Positions 12,933-22,584 of a stretch of 64,000 nucleotides of DNA are shown here, in pieces. The stretch is from NCBI GenBank assembly GCA_002205965.3, contig NADL03000691.1, positions 620,001 through 684,000 on the forward strand. The letters run 5' to 3'. The stretch is from Kappaphycus alvarezii. Lineage: Eukaryota; Rhodophyta; Florideophyceae; Gigartinales; Solieriaceae. The stretch's first letter is position 1; the number at the start of each line of letters is the position of its first letter. The position numbers and the translations under genes are program-made. The notes under the pieces are model-generated. The model was given only the letters and a program-made list of their open reading frames with translations, ran no database searches and had not been told where the DNA came from.

Positions 12933-12970
12933 TGTCCTCATATGAGGACAATGGTCCAATAGACACTAGA
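12933..12970. repeat. piggyBac right terminal inverted repeat
   Basis: It contains the 18-bp palindrome tgtcctcatatgaggaca at 12933-12950, followed by atagacactag, which is the inverse of ctagtgtctat at the left end. The spacer between the two blocks is similar but not identical at the two ends. Confidence 0.7.
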
Positions 12971-13422
12971 GAAAACAGTTTACTTCGCTTATATGCACAT
13001 ATTGGCCGGCCATAAAGGAAAAAGTATACAAAATACCATAAAATCCATTAAAAGGAATGGTATGGACGATATTGACTAGAGGGAGATACTATAAAGGTAA
13101 ATATTTGCGTGTCCCCTCAGTGCTCTGCCCCAAGCCACTTGGCTACAATCAAGTTGATATTTTATAATGTCACACAGTTGTTGTTGGTATCTTCTGGCAA
13201 CGCAGCATCTACTGTACAGCATGGTATTAGATTGTTGCCATGTTGTCACAAAATCGTGCCATGATTTTGCCATGCTGGTAGGATTACAAAAATGATGCAA
13301 AATGCATTGTGCTATCATTTTCTACGCTGAAAAAATACAAAATCAAAACATTCAAATACAGTATCCAAATTAGGTCCCCTTTCTGGTTTTTTGGCGGGCA
13401 CAATTTTAGTGCATATCAGAGC
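12971..13422. other. No supported gene
   Basis: Short frames only. No similarity to the other repeats of the window was noticed before the LINE-A segment that begins at about 13423. Confidence 0.5.
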
Positions 13423-14000
13423 CCACTGGATCAACTGATATGATGGCGAAGTCATTCTTCTCGCAAAAGATCTGGCAAGAGCTGTTCGTCATCCTGTCGT
13501 AGAGCCACACCATGTTATCCACCGAACGTGAAGTGATATCCAAACAATGGAAGGCAGCGGAGGGATCGATTTTTTTCATTTAACTTTCGTGAATACTTCG
13601 CTCCTTCCAACAGGAGAATGAAGACCTACAAACTGATGTACTCTTTGAATGCGACAGTAAATGAAAAGCAGAGAATATATAAATCTTTTATACCGAACTC
13701 CACCAGAGGTAGGCGCATGTCTGGACCAATCTCCACTCTTTGAAGTTGGCACCCGAATGCATGCGCAGTACTACTACTGTGTCGGTATATCCTTTTTGAG
13801 TCGATTGTATTTGTCTGGAAACCATGGGATAGATCGGATGTATCTTTCAAAAACCAAAACATTTATCCTAGTGTTATATAACATTGCGAGAAACGTGGCC
13901 GCGATGGAAATGGGGACGCAAGGAAAGGTTCAGGGGGTTCTGATGCAAAGGCACACTGCAGCAGTCTTCATGTCCACCACGGACTAATTGATGGCTAGCT
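13423..14000 (+). pseudogene. LINE-A ORF2 C-terminal fragment, decayed
   Basis: Colinear with the better-preserved copy at 20033-20525: shared landmarks are gagccca-tggatcaac, ggcaagagctg-tcgtcatcctg, ccaccagaggtaggc and ttggcacccg-atgcatg. That copy encodes the typical end of a LINE ORF2 protein (F-D-V-x-F-V-N-P-L). Frameshifts and stops have destroyed the frame here. An unrelated block of about 85 bp (13779-13863) interrupts it between the histidine-rich GGWHP segment and the following ARNVA segment. Confidence 0.6.
13779..13863 (+). repeat. Foldback-repeat arm inserted in LINE-A
   Basis: The segment tcggtatatcctttttgagt through gggatagatcgg matches one arm of the foldback element at 20523-20808. 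The paralogous LINE copies at 20033 and 59575 lack it at this position, so it was inserted after the LINE copy formed. Confidence 0.55.
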
Positions 14001-14021
14001 TGAAGATGACGCTTCAGGGAG

Positions 14022-14137
14022 CATAATTAATCCCCCATTACTCTGGTAGCACATCGTTCTGAGTCGATTTGTGGTGGTCTGAAAAGTTTTCGGATAGAGT
14101 GAAGAAATCTTCCAAAGGAGAAAACAGCAAAGACTTT
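14022..14137 (+). repeat. Foldback arm truncated by gypsy element 1
   Basis: It begins gggagcataattaatccccc and continues with gagtcgatttgtggtggtctg, the arm sequence of the foldback family. It stops abruptly at the LTR start at 14138. The matching opposite arm is not found on the far side of gypsy element 1. Confidence 0.5.
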
Positions 14138-14856
14138 TGATGTGCGCAAATTCGCACACGAAAAAAATCTGGATGAGGACCATGATTGTATACAGTATCG
14201 GAATTGGGAAGACATTTCTAAAGTTTTTGAATTTGCAAGATATTTTTAATTTGGGTGAGTGTGTCAAATTCGTCGGTTGATTTTTTTTCATTTTAGGACA
14301 CGCTGTCATAGTAGATGTCAGTACAGTTCCAGGTTGTGGGTGATACTACAAGTAGCTCTGAAAGGTCTATATAATGGCCACATCAATTCCCACCCCTGGC
14401 CGATGGGTGGCTGGCATGGGTATGGCACCTAGATATTTACCTTGAGGAAATATCTTCTAATAGTCTCTCTGGTTCACACGATTACCGTGAATACATTTTA
14501 TGGTTATTAGTATGTTTGTTTGAGACTTTTAGGGTAGCCAAAAGTCTATATAAGCCGAGTAAACTGCTTCCTTTAGTAGAGGTGAAGCAAGTTGGTAGAC
14601 AACTTCAAGCCAAGTCCCGAGTAATAGGAAGTTGAGAGTCAACTTCAGACCCAAGAAAATTTTTCTTACGCTAGTCGCAGAGCGTCGGTGGTAGACCCTG
14701 CCCCTTTTACACTTGCTTTTAGCTTTCTCAACTCTCTTCTATATACACTCCCTTTTGTTCGTTCAACAATACCACGGTAGCACTTTTGTCGCTCGCAACA
14801 CCTCCTCAGGGTAATTGGTTCTGAGGATTTCTTTCCCCGCCGATTTACCCCTATCA
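14138..14856 (+). repeat. 5' LTR of gypsy element 1 (short form, type A)
   Basis: It begins TGATGTGCGCAAATTCGCAC and ends CCCCTATCA, nearly identical to both LTRs of gypsy element 2. The ends TGAT...ATCA are inverted repeats, as expected for integrase recognition. It contains a TATA box at 14547-14554. Confidence 0.9.
14547..14554 (+). promoter_or_regulatory. LTR TATA box
   Basis: TATATAAG lies in the LTR about two-thirds of the way along and is repeated at the same place in the LTRs of gypsy element 2 (38289-38296 and 45071-45078). It probably marks the U3/R boundary about 30 bp downstream. Confidence 0.65.
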
Positions 14857-14858
14857 TT

Positions 14859-14876
14859 TGGTACTCTTCTGGAGGG
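14859..14876 (+). other. Putative primer-binding site
   Basis: TGGTACTCTTCTGGAGGG follows the LTR end by two bases. Starting with TGG, it could pair with the CCA end of a tRNA. It is conserved in gypsy element 2 (38605) apart from one base. I could not identify the tRNA. Confidence 0.55.
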
Positions 14877-14945
14877 GGTTGCACCCGAGGTATTCGAGTT
14901 GAGCAGTAGTAAGGAACACTTCGGGGGGATTTCTTTTCTGTAATC

Positions 14946-16631
14946 ATGGATCTCAACGCTGCTCGTATAACGTTCACAGGGGGCAAGACTGAAGACGTTG
15001 AGGAGTTTCTTTACATATATGTCAACGTTGTGATGCGTGAGAAGGGCGATGAAGAGAAGGCCGCAAGTATCTTCGCCTATCTTCATGGTGACGCAAAGCA
15101 CAAATATAAGTCCAAGTTTATCTACGGGTGGTCTCTTAACGGGAATGGGCGTAACTTCGGTGAGGTATGTGAGTGGCTTGTGAAAGAGTATGCTAAGGAG
15201 GTAGAACCAGATGAGATGATTCGTACCGCCATAGAGGCCCGGCTCAACTTCGACGATTTGTTAAGCTCATTGGTGTACTTGTGTGATCTTTATGGAAAGG
15301 CTGGGTTCAACGCCCAAGCAAAGTACGGAATGCTGCGTAAGGCGGCTATGGGGGATAAGCGGCTCTCCGATTTCCTCCTCATCAAGGGCCCTCACACTTT
15401 TGATGAACTGAAGGGTACCATAGTAGAATTTGTCAAAAATTCGGAGACGTTTCAGTCACTGAGTGAGGTACCGAGGGAAACCCGCACATCGATGTCTATC
15501 GTACATCCTGAAAAGAATTCTCAAAGGCCGGCTACTAGTGCAGCGGCATTAGAATATGTCAGGAGCGATGTCAAAAACTTGGAAGAAAGGTTGGAAACCC
15601 GATTCGATAATCGACTTGACATGAGAACCCCGCAGTTGGAAAGCCTTACTCTTACCATTAAGAAGAACCAGTCTGGGGCCCCTAAGGTCGCAAAGGTCTG
15701 TTCCTACTGTCACAAGCCTGGACACTTTGCAAATAGCTGTCCTGATAATCCACATAGGAACACTCGTTGTGCAAAGTGCGGTCGATATGGGCATCATGAA
15801 AGTAACTGCTGGTCTAAAGACAACAGAAGAGCAAATTTATCGGAAGCAAGGAGTGAGTCAGGACCAGAGGTGAAAATCTTACAAAATAGAAGGGATCAAA
15901 GGTTGTCGGATGCCGGTAACGTATCCATCGCTGAAGAGATTAGTCAAGTCAATGTGACAAAAAGGGATGGGGAAGGGAACATTTTATCGAAGAAACCTAG
16001 GCTAGAGTATGAAATACTGGAGCATATCCCAGCACCTGTACCTCCTCGAACCAAGAGGTCTGATCAAGTTGCTCCAGGAGTGGGAGTCACTCCGGCCAAG
16101 AAGACGAAAAAGAGTAAGAAAGTTAAGAGTATCTCTAAGGACATACTAGAGTATGTGAAGAGGTACAATTTGGTGGCTGAGCTTGCATCGGCCCCAACTG
16201 GGATAACGTTCTGTCAACTTTTGAGGGGCGACGCAGAGGATGCGAGAAAAGAACTCAAAAAAATTATCAGGTCTAATAAGTCCGCTAAGGGTAAGAAACT
16301 GTTTCTTCAATCGGCCTCGACAGCAGCAAAACGTCTTAAGCTGGTACCAGTCAAAGTATTGGGAATGAAAACCCAAGCTCTCTTCGATTCAGGTGCTGTT
16401 CCAAACCTCATTTCAGAAACTTTGGTGACAGATCTAGGTCTCGAAATTACTCCAACGAATCGAAAAATAACTGTAGCGGATGGAACCGTCTCAAAATGCA
16501 TGGGCACTGTTGACAAGGTTTCCGTGTTCTTTAGGGACTCTAAAGTTGATGTAGACTTTCTTGTCATGCCGGATCTCCCTTTCGATGCAATCATTGGCTG
16601 CCCCACAATGAAAACTAGGAACACGCATTGA
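14946..16631 (+). CDS. gag-pro: Gypsy Gag-protease polyprotein, open copy
   Basis: A 561-codon open frame starts at the first ATG after the leader (MDLNAARITF). Residues 1-230 are the capsid-like region. Two CCHC zinc knuckles follow at residues 252-265 (CSYCHKPGHFANSC) and 275-288 (CAKCGRYGHHESNC), the RNA-binding nucleocapsid part. A basic linker with KKTKKSKKVK leads to a retropepsin-like domain with the active-site motif LFDSGA (Asp at about residue 481) and the later hydrophobic AIIGCP motif. Gag would form the particle and the protease would process the polyprotein. The frame ends early because two bases are missing near 16612 compared with gypsy element 2; in the ancestral element it ran on into reverse transcriptase. 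This is the longest undamaged protein in the window. Confidence 0.9.
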   Translation: MDLNAARITFTGGKTEDVEEFLYIYVNVVMREKGDEEKAASIFAYLHGDAKHKYKSKFIYGWSLNGNGRNFGEVCEWLVKEYAKEVEPDEMIRTAIEARLNFDDLLSSLVYLCDLYGKAGFNAQAKYGMLRKAAMGDKRLSDFLLIKGPHTFDELKGTIVEFVKNSETFQSLSEVPRETRTSMSIVHPEKNSQRPATSAAALEYVRSDVKNLEERLETRFDNRLDMRTPQLESLTLTIKKNQSGAPKVAKVCSYCHKPGHFANSCPDNPHRNTRCAKCGRYGHHESNCWSKDNRRANLSEARSESGPEVKILQNRRDQRLSDAGNVSIAEEISQVNVTKRDGEGNILSKKPRLEYEILEHIPAPVPPRTKRSDQVAPGVGVTPAKKTKKSKKVKSISKDILEYVKRYNLVAELASAPTGITFCQLLRGDAEDARKELKKIIRSNKSAKGKKLFLQSASTAAKRLKLVPVKVLGMKTQALFDSGAVPNLISETLVTDLGLEITPTNRKITVADGTVSKCMGTVDKVSVFFRDSKVDVDFLVMPDLPFDAIIGCPTMKTRNTH

Positions 16632-19255
16632 CTTGGGCAACCAAATGGTTTCAGTTAATATTGACGGCAGAACCGTGAAGATGCCCCTGGATTTCGACAA
16701 AAGCACGCATCCTGAAGATTTAAAATAAACGGACAGTGAAGATTTCACTTCTAGCTATTACAGCGAAGATTCGGAACCAACTAACACTTTCGGAAGTAGA
16801 AAAGGGTACCCTCGGGGTTAATAAACATGGCATGGGACGATTATGATTCCGGGTTTGAAACAGATGACGACTGGAATTCTAGGATAAGTTTGAAACCCGA
16901 ATGTGTTTCTTTTTGCGATGATATCGAATCAAGGACAGAATTCGGAGCATGAAAGAAGATTACCTTTGCAAAGAAAATAAGAATACGTCGAATTCCATAT
17001 ATGAAGATGTGAGCACGACGGAAGAGGTCCTTCAAAATATTGAGGTTGAGGATCAAGAAGAAAAGGGCGCCAAATGGCAGAAATCCAAGGAAAAGTGCAG
17101 CACCTTCCCGCCCCGCCTCACTGAAAATATCCGACTGTTAACATCTTCCGAAGTAATTCATGGAGCGTTTCAGATTTAAGACAAGCAAGTGTACCGGTTA
17201 CTCACTCGTTCGAACTTACCGACACTCAACCGATTTACCACAAGCCTAGACGTCAACCGCCAAAATATGACCAATTTATCTCAGAAAATGTTACAAGTAT
17301 GCTAAAAAATGATATTATTCGACCAGTTCATCCCCATGGTCGTTTCCAGTTGTGGTCGCACCAAAGAAGGATGGAAAGCTGCGTTTTTGCGTCGATTACC
17401 GACAACTAAACCGGAGAATGATACCCGATCGATTTCGATTCCGAACATGGAGGAGATCCTCGAGACCTGAAGGATGGGAGATATTTCACCTCAATTGACC
17501 TTTACACTGGCTATTGGCAGATTCCATTGGATGAAAAATGTAAGGAAAAAACAACCTTTACCAGCAAAGCCGGTACGTTCAGGTTCGAAGTGATGCCTTT
17601 TGGTGTCATGAATGCACCAGCTCATTCCAAAGAATGATGAACGAGGTTTTGAAAGGACTTCCATTCGCAAGAGTCTATATCGATGATGTCGTCATATTCT
17701 CAGAAACATTGGATCAGCACATCTCGCACGTCAAGACAGTTGTGGAGAGGATATCGGAGTATAGCTTGAGATTAAATTGAGCAAATGCTTCTTTGCGAAA
17801 CTTCTATCCAATTACTCGGTCATATCGTCGACCAAGAGGGAATTGGAGTGGATCCAGAGAAAACGAAAAAAATAAAGTTGGCACCAAGGCCCGTTCAAAG
17901 ACGGAGGTCCGAAGCTTCTTAGGAGTGGCCTCATATTACAGAAGATTTATCAAAGATTTCGCCAAGACTGCAGCACCGTTACATGCCAGCACTACGAAGG
18001 ATGGAAAATGTTACTGGAACAAGGAAATGGAAACTGCATTTCAGCAGCTTAAAGATAAGCTATGTGTTCCCCCATTTCTCATGTACCCAGATTTCAAGAG
18101 ACTATTCGTTGTGGAGACAGATGCCTCAGAACGGTCTTTGGGTGCCGTTTTGTCCCAAAAGATGAAAACGGAAGCTACGCCCGGTTCAATTTGCAAGTCG
18201 CACTCTGAATGATGCGGAAAAGAGATACTCAGTCTGCGAAAAAGAAGCGGTCGCTGTCGTCTTCGCGCTAAAAAAGTTTCGCGTATACCTTTTATCACTC
18301 GAGAAATTTGTCTTGATAACTGATCACCAGGCACTTAAGTCAGCATTCCAAAAGAAATATGTACATCACCGTTTGGCCCGATGGCTCGACATTTTCGCAG
18401 AATATCGGTTTTAAATTGTGTATAGACCCGGACGCAATAATCAGCCTGCCGATTACCTATCCCGCTTGGCGGAAGCACTGATTCCAAATGAAAAAGCTTC
18501 CGAATACATCTTTCTGAGTCGCCGAGGTGCAGTTGTCGAACGATAACGAGTACGAAGCTAATATTCACGGACTGATCAAATTCCTCGATGGACTAGAAAT
18601 GAGAAAGGCTGATCTTGAACGCAGAAATTGGGTACGCAGGAATCAAAAGGCTTTTACATTGTGGAATGGGAAACTATTTCGACACACTAAAGCCGGTCCC
18701 CGACTAGTGGCCCCTTTGAAAGAAAGAATGAGGATCTTGAAGACTTTCCATGATGAGCTAGGGCATTGGGATCTCGAAACAACCAAAAAGTTCACTATGG
18801 AGAGATTCTGGTGGCCCAGTATCCTAAGGACGTCTATTATTTCGTGAAACGCTGCGACAACTGTCAAAAATTCACTCCGATACGAAAGTATGAGACAACT
18901 CTAAGCTTTCCAGTTTCTTATCTTTTTGAAACATTCTCAATTGAATTTGCCGGCCCAATCAAGGAAACATCTTCCGGAAACAAATAACTCCTTGTAGCGG
19001 CAAAACATCTAATTGGATGGCCAATAGCAGTTGCAGGTGAGGAGACCAATGCTGAAGTGGTCCTTAGATTCATCGAAAAGAAATAATTGAACCGTTTGGT
19101 CTTCCAAAAAGGATAATCTCGAATAACGCCCTTTGTTTTACTGCAACTTCACTGCTTCGATTTTTGAAGGAGAAAGGGATTCAGCTGAAGACAGTTCTCT
19201 ACTACGCTCTTATGTCAAACTGGAAAGCCAAAAAGATGATTGGAGCTCTCAAACG
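16632..19255 (+). pseudogene. Gypsy Pol relic: reverse transcriptase, RNase H, integrase
   Basis: Frame-broken continuation of gag-protease. Recognisable pieces are the reverse-transcriptase core ([16 protein letters not shown] region near 17370 and the catalytic YIDDVVIFS near 17675), the RT thumb and RNase H start (FLGVASYYRRFIKDFA, then ETDASERSLGAVLSQ near 18115), the integrase HHCC zinc motif (HDELGHW near 18750, CDNCQKF near 18850) and part of the integrase core. There are many single-base deletions and a TAA replacing a Glu codon at about 16725. At 17100-17150 this copy reads from Gag into RT in one frame, which indicates that the family has a single gag-pol ORF. Confidence 0.85.
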
Positions 19256-19369
19256 CGCACCTACTTTTTGAAATATTTTATAGGTAATCAACTGCATCCC
19301 TATTCGTTTCAAAGGCCTCCTGCTTTAAAAATAAGGCAACTTACATTAATAGAAACAGAAGAAGAATGA
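19256..19369 (+). pseudogene. 3' end of accessory ORF, diverged subfamily
   Basis: The segment encodes a version of the C-terminal end of accessory ORF B of gypsy element 2 (shared GNQLHPY, IRQ-TL and a run of Glu before the stop). It differs from element 2 much more than the sequence upstream does. It is joined directly to the integrase at about 19255 and marks the chimeric junction. Confidence 0.6.
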
Positions 19370-19405
19370 TGACGAGTCGGGACGTTCGTCTTGAGCGAGG
19401 GGGCG

Positions 19406-20032
19406 TGATATAATGAAAATTGTAGATATTCCTTGGCATGCTGCGCTGGCCGAGTTGGCTGCGCTGGCTAAGTTGGCATGCTGCGCTGGCCGAGTTGGCA
19501 TGCTGCGCTGGCTGAGTTGTCATGCTGCGCTGTCTGAGCTGTCACTGTACTTACAATTATATTTTGAATTATTTTTAGAGGGATGCTTTGCACTGTACTG
19601 TGGCGGTGCAGATTTGGCACATTGGTACTATATAGGTGCAACAGAATGTGAGGGTTGAAAACTCTATATAAGGGGCTGGTTGCATGAAATGGTAGGACTA
19701 CTTGGGAGCCAGCATACCGAGAGGGGCGCTCAACAAGTTAAGTCAAACACAAAGCATAAAGGAAGTTGGCAGACAACTTCAAGCCAAGTCCCGAGTAGTA
19801 GGAAGTTGAGAGTCAACTTCAGACCAAGAAAACTTTTTCTTACGCTAGTCGCAGAGCGTCGGTGGTAGACCCTGCCCCTTTTATACTTGCTTGTAGCTTC
19901 CTCAACTCTCTTGTATAGACACTCCCTTTTGCTCGTTCAACAATACACGTTAGTACTTTTGTCGCTCGCAACACCTCCTTTTCCGAGTAAATGGTTCTGA
20001 GGATCTCTTCCCCCGCCGATTTACCCCTATCA
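19406..20032 (+). repeat. 3' LTR of gypsy element 1 (type B U3)
   Basis: It starts TGATATAATGAAAATTGTAG rather than TGATGTGCGC, and has its own TATA box (TATATAAG at 19665-19672). From about 19765 the R/U5 part is the common family sequence, ending CCCCTATCA at 20032. The same type B U3 is found inverted at 22584 and probably at about 61370. The two LTRs of one element should be identical at insertion, so this LTR came from another insertion. Confidence 0.8.
19431..19545 (+). repeat. GCTGCGCTGGC minisatellite in type B U3
   Basis: Four to five imperfect copies of a unit containing ggcatgctgcgctggccgag, about 30 bp each. Related GC-rich arrays occur inverted at about 22470-22555 and 61262-61350 in the other type B LTRs, so the array belongs to this LTR subfamily. 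Confidence 0.75.
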
Positions 20033-20525
20033 GAGCCCAACGGATCAACCGAACACGATCGCTAAGTAACCCTTATCGCGAAAGACCTGGCAAGAGCTGC
20101 TCGTCATCCTGTTGTAGAGCCACGCCATGGTCTCCACTGCACGAGACCAGACATCCAGGCAATGGGAAGCAGCGGAGGTACCGACTTTTTTGATGTTGCC
20201 TTCGTGAATCCCCTCGCTCCCTCCAACAGAAGAGTGAGGGCCTTCAACCCGATGTCCTCTCTGAACGCGGCGCGAAATGCAAAGCAGAGAAGATATCAAT
20301 CCTTTATCGCGACCTCCACCAGAGGTAGGCTTGTGCCTGTGCCAATCTCCACTCTTGGAGGTTGGCACCCGGATGCATGTGCGGTGTTAAATGACGTGGC
20401 AAGGAACGTGGCTGTGAGGGTACTGGAGACGTACGGAAAGGTTCGGGGGTTTTGAGGCAAAGGCAAGCTGCAGCAGCCGTCATGTCCAATGCGGCCTGCT
20501 TGATGGCTGGCCCGAAGGTAGCATT
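20033..20525 (+). pseudogene. LINE-A ORF2 C-terminal end and 3' tail
   Basis: The frame at 20162-20455 encodes TDFFDVAFVNPLAP, then a KQRRYQSF segment and LGGWHPDA, the arrangement seen at the extreme C-terminus of many non-LTR retrotransposon ORF2 proteins. The sequence upstream (20050-20160) continues the domain with stops. The copy abuts the LTR of gypsy element 1 and is followed by a foldback repeat. Paralogous copies lie at 13423, 33620, 45640 and 59285-59840. Confidence 0.65.
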
Positions 20526-20808
20526 TTAGGGAGCGTAGTTCCGTCCCCCTTACGGTGTCGGTATACCCTTTTTGAGTCGATTATAGTTGTCTGGAAAACC
20601 ATGGGATAGATTTGATATACCTTCTAAGAGTAAAACACCCAAACGTTTCCCCCTTCCAACGAACGATCAGTGATTGAAGGGGCAAAAGTATGAGTGTTTT
20701 ACTCATGGAAGATGTATTCGACCTAATCTAAATTTTTCCAGACAACAACAGTTGACTCAGAAGGGCATGCAGGCACAATAATGGGAGAGGAACTACGCTT
20801 CCTAAATG
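20523..20808. repeat. Foldback (hairpin) element
   Basis: Two arms of about 130 bp are inverted copies of each other around a centre near 20666. The left arm runs from cattttagggagcgtagttc through gagtcgattatagttgtctg and gagtaaaacacccaaacg. The right arm runs from gagtgttttactcatgg through cagacaacaacagttgactc to aactacgcttcctaaatg. Single arms recur at 13779, 14022, 33690, 34079, 45405, 45550, 46235 and 52345, usually beside LINE-A 3' ends. It may be an independent hairpin element or a mobile 3' tail of LINE-A. Confidence 0.75.
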
Positions 20809-21370
20809 ACAGGGACTGAATCTACTCGTAGAAGGCTATGTTCTAACTTCTTATGTCCAGAAATAACAGAGGTTCAGATAAAGTAGAAGACATGAGCAAC
20901 CGTGGTAATATCTTTTGTCGGATTGGCTTACTGCGGGTGGCGCAAAAGTATACATTCCTATGAACTTGAGTTCAAACCATGGTGTGGGGGAAATTCATGT
21001 GACAACTACATATACAACACAAGTAATGGAGCGCGTCCATCAACTACATTGCTGATAGTCCAGTGAACAAGCAGGCAGTGTTGGAGGGCTGCATCAGAAA
21101 ATCCTCGATAAGAAGTCTTTCTCCATAGTTTTCGGCACAGTCTTTGTCGCTCCTCACATGCTGACATGCTCTCCGTCCATCATGCAAGGATATCCTCTGC
21201 AAATTCTTTTCACAGGCCTGACAGATTCTTTTCACAGGCCTAACTTTAATCTCGTTGGTCGTATCTTTCAATCCCTTCAAGACTAAGATGATGCTCAATT
21301 AGCTTTCTACTTACACCGCTAAAACACCCGAACCTTTCCCTTGCAACGATTCTAAGCGAATCCTTCCAAG
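20809..21370. other. No supported gene; small tandem repeat
   Basis: Nothing recognisable except two exact head-to-tail copies of a 22-bp unit (attcttttcacaggcctgac and so on) at 21203-21246. A minus-strand frame of 84 codons across this region has no motif I recognise. Confidence 0.5.
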
Positions 21371-21712
21371 GTCATGCACTTGCTACGTACGTTTCCACCA
21401 CTCAATCTGCCGTACTCGCCCCCAGCCTCGATCAGAGAAGCGTTCTACCTACTGCAATCGCCCTGTCCGGATCAGGACTGGCTCTAGGCTTCTCTCCCCT
21501 TCTCAACGGGCGGACTAGGTCTCCTGCAAACTTCGGGCATTACCGAGGCTGCTTACGCAGTGCCTTTAATTGATTCATATGGACTTTTCTCCGAACTGCT
21601 GACTCTTTACCACGACCGCCACCTCGAAAATATCCCTCGGTCTGCCATCTAGCTGTTATCCTGCCGCCATCCGCATCTGTCTTCGTCACATACAGCTACA
21701 GACCTTTCGAGC
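21371..21712 (+). pseudogene. LINE-B reverse-transcriptase C-terminal fragment
   Basis: The frame reads HLLRTFPP, then ASLPFSTGGLGLLQ and EAAYAVP, a signature of the region just after the RT domain in LINE ORF2 proteins, where a conserved GGLGL precedes an AAY segment. Two stops interrupt it. It is separated from its likely continuation at 22585 by a solo LTR. Confidence 0.65.
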
Positions 21713-21716
21713 ATTT

Positions 21717-22584
21717 TGACAGGGGTACATTGTTGGGAGTAGAGATAATCAGGACAAACTACCCCAAGAAGGAAGTTTTGCAATCGAAAAAAAATGATAC
21801 CGTGTTATATTTGAACCAAAAAGGAGTGCATAATGAGGACAGTTGAAAGGGCTACAAGCAAGTAAAGAGGAGACAGTGTCTACCTCTGATGCTCTGCGAC
21901 CACCGTAGGAAAAAATTCTTGGGTCTGAAGCTGACTTTCAATTTCCTACTACGCTACATGACTTACAGTTGTCTGCCAACTTGCTCGACCTCCACAAGAG
22001 AAAGCAGTTTACTCAGCTTGAATAGACTTTTTGGATAACCCGAAAGTCTCAAACAAACATACTAAGAACCGTAAAATGCATCAAATGGAATCGTGTGCAC
22101 AAGAAAGACTAACAGCAGATCATATGGGAATAAATATCTAGATTCGTTCCTTAATATATTAGACCTCTAGATCAGAGCCAAACAGGTCCTCGAAAATATC
22201 CATTCCACCCAGGCAGTCCACACAAATAACCGCGAACGGCATAGAATTCTACATTGCCTCCTGCGAAATATCTAGACCACTGAGGGAACCCCATCAGGTT
22301 CCATAGTCGGGACTACCTGGTCCATATTTTCAGGTCCCTTATATAGAATTTTCAAGCCTCACAATTCGAAGCACCAATACAGTACCTATGTTCCCTTTTG
22401 CCACCGCTATAGTACGGCGCAAAGCCTCCCTCTAAAAATAATTGAGAATAAAATTGTAACTAAAGCGACAGCGCAGCCAGCGCAGCATATCAGCACAGCT
22501 AGCACAGCAGCCAGCGCATCAAGCGCAGAGTGCTAGCGCAGCCAGCGCAGCATGGCAAATAATATCTACAATTTTCATTATATC
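21717..22584 (-). repeat. Solo gypsy LTR, mosaic of type B and long form
   Basis: Read on the minus strand it starts TGATATAATG (22584), carries the GCTGCGCTGGC array and then a piece matching the 3' part of the U3 reading frame of the long LTR form (an MEPDG-like segment, then the GGMDIF and FGSDLE equivalents). It continues with the common R/U5 part and ends near 21717 (tgacaggggt on the plus strand). The flanking five bases (cattt and cgttg) do not match. It interrupts a LINE-B copy. Confidence 0.75.

Larger units (their letters stand above)
10037..12970 (-). mobile_element. piggyBac-family DNA transposon, decayed
   Basis: The element is bounded by inverted termini. A left-end ctagtgtctat string, followed about 20 bp in by the palindrome tgtcctcatatgagg, reappears inverted at the right end. 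Between them lies a minus-strand piggyBac transposase relic. The overall size of about 2.9 kb is usual for this superfamily. A TTAA occurs at 10019-10022 just outside the left end, but no TTAA is evident at the right end, so the outer edges and target-site duplication are not fixed. A tandem duplication and a tRNA-like block lie between the transposase stop and the left terminus. Confidence 0.8.
14138..20032 (+). mobile_element. Gypsy element 1: chimeric Ty3/gypsy LTR retrotransposon
   Basis: The order is 5' LTR, primer-binding site, gag-protease, reverse transcriptase, RNase H, integrase, short 3' ORF fragment, 3' LTR. This is the Ty3/gypsy order. It is nearly identical to gypsy element 2 (37882-45382) from the LTR start to about 19255. 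There it jumps, losing about 1.5 kb present in element 2, to a diverged 3' end with a different U3. The bases flanking the two LTRs (acttt before, gagcc after) are not a duplication. The element is thus a fusion of two insertions. It cannot transpose on its own, because pol is broken. Confidence 0.85.

Noticed and set aside
19431-19545. CRISPR-like array of short repeats
   Set aside because: The units are imperfect, contiguous and without spacers. They are a minisatellite in the LTR and occur in other LTRs.
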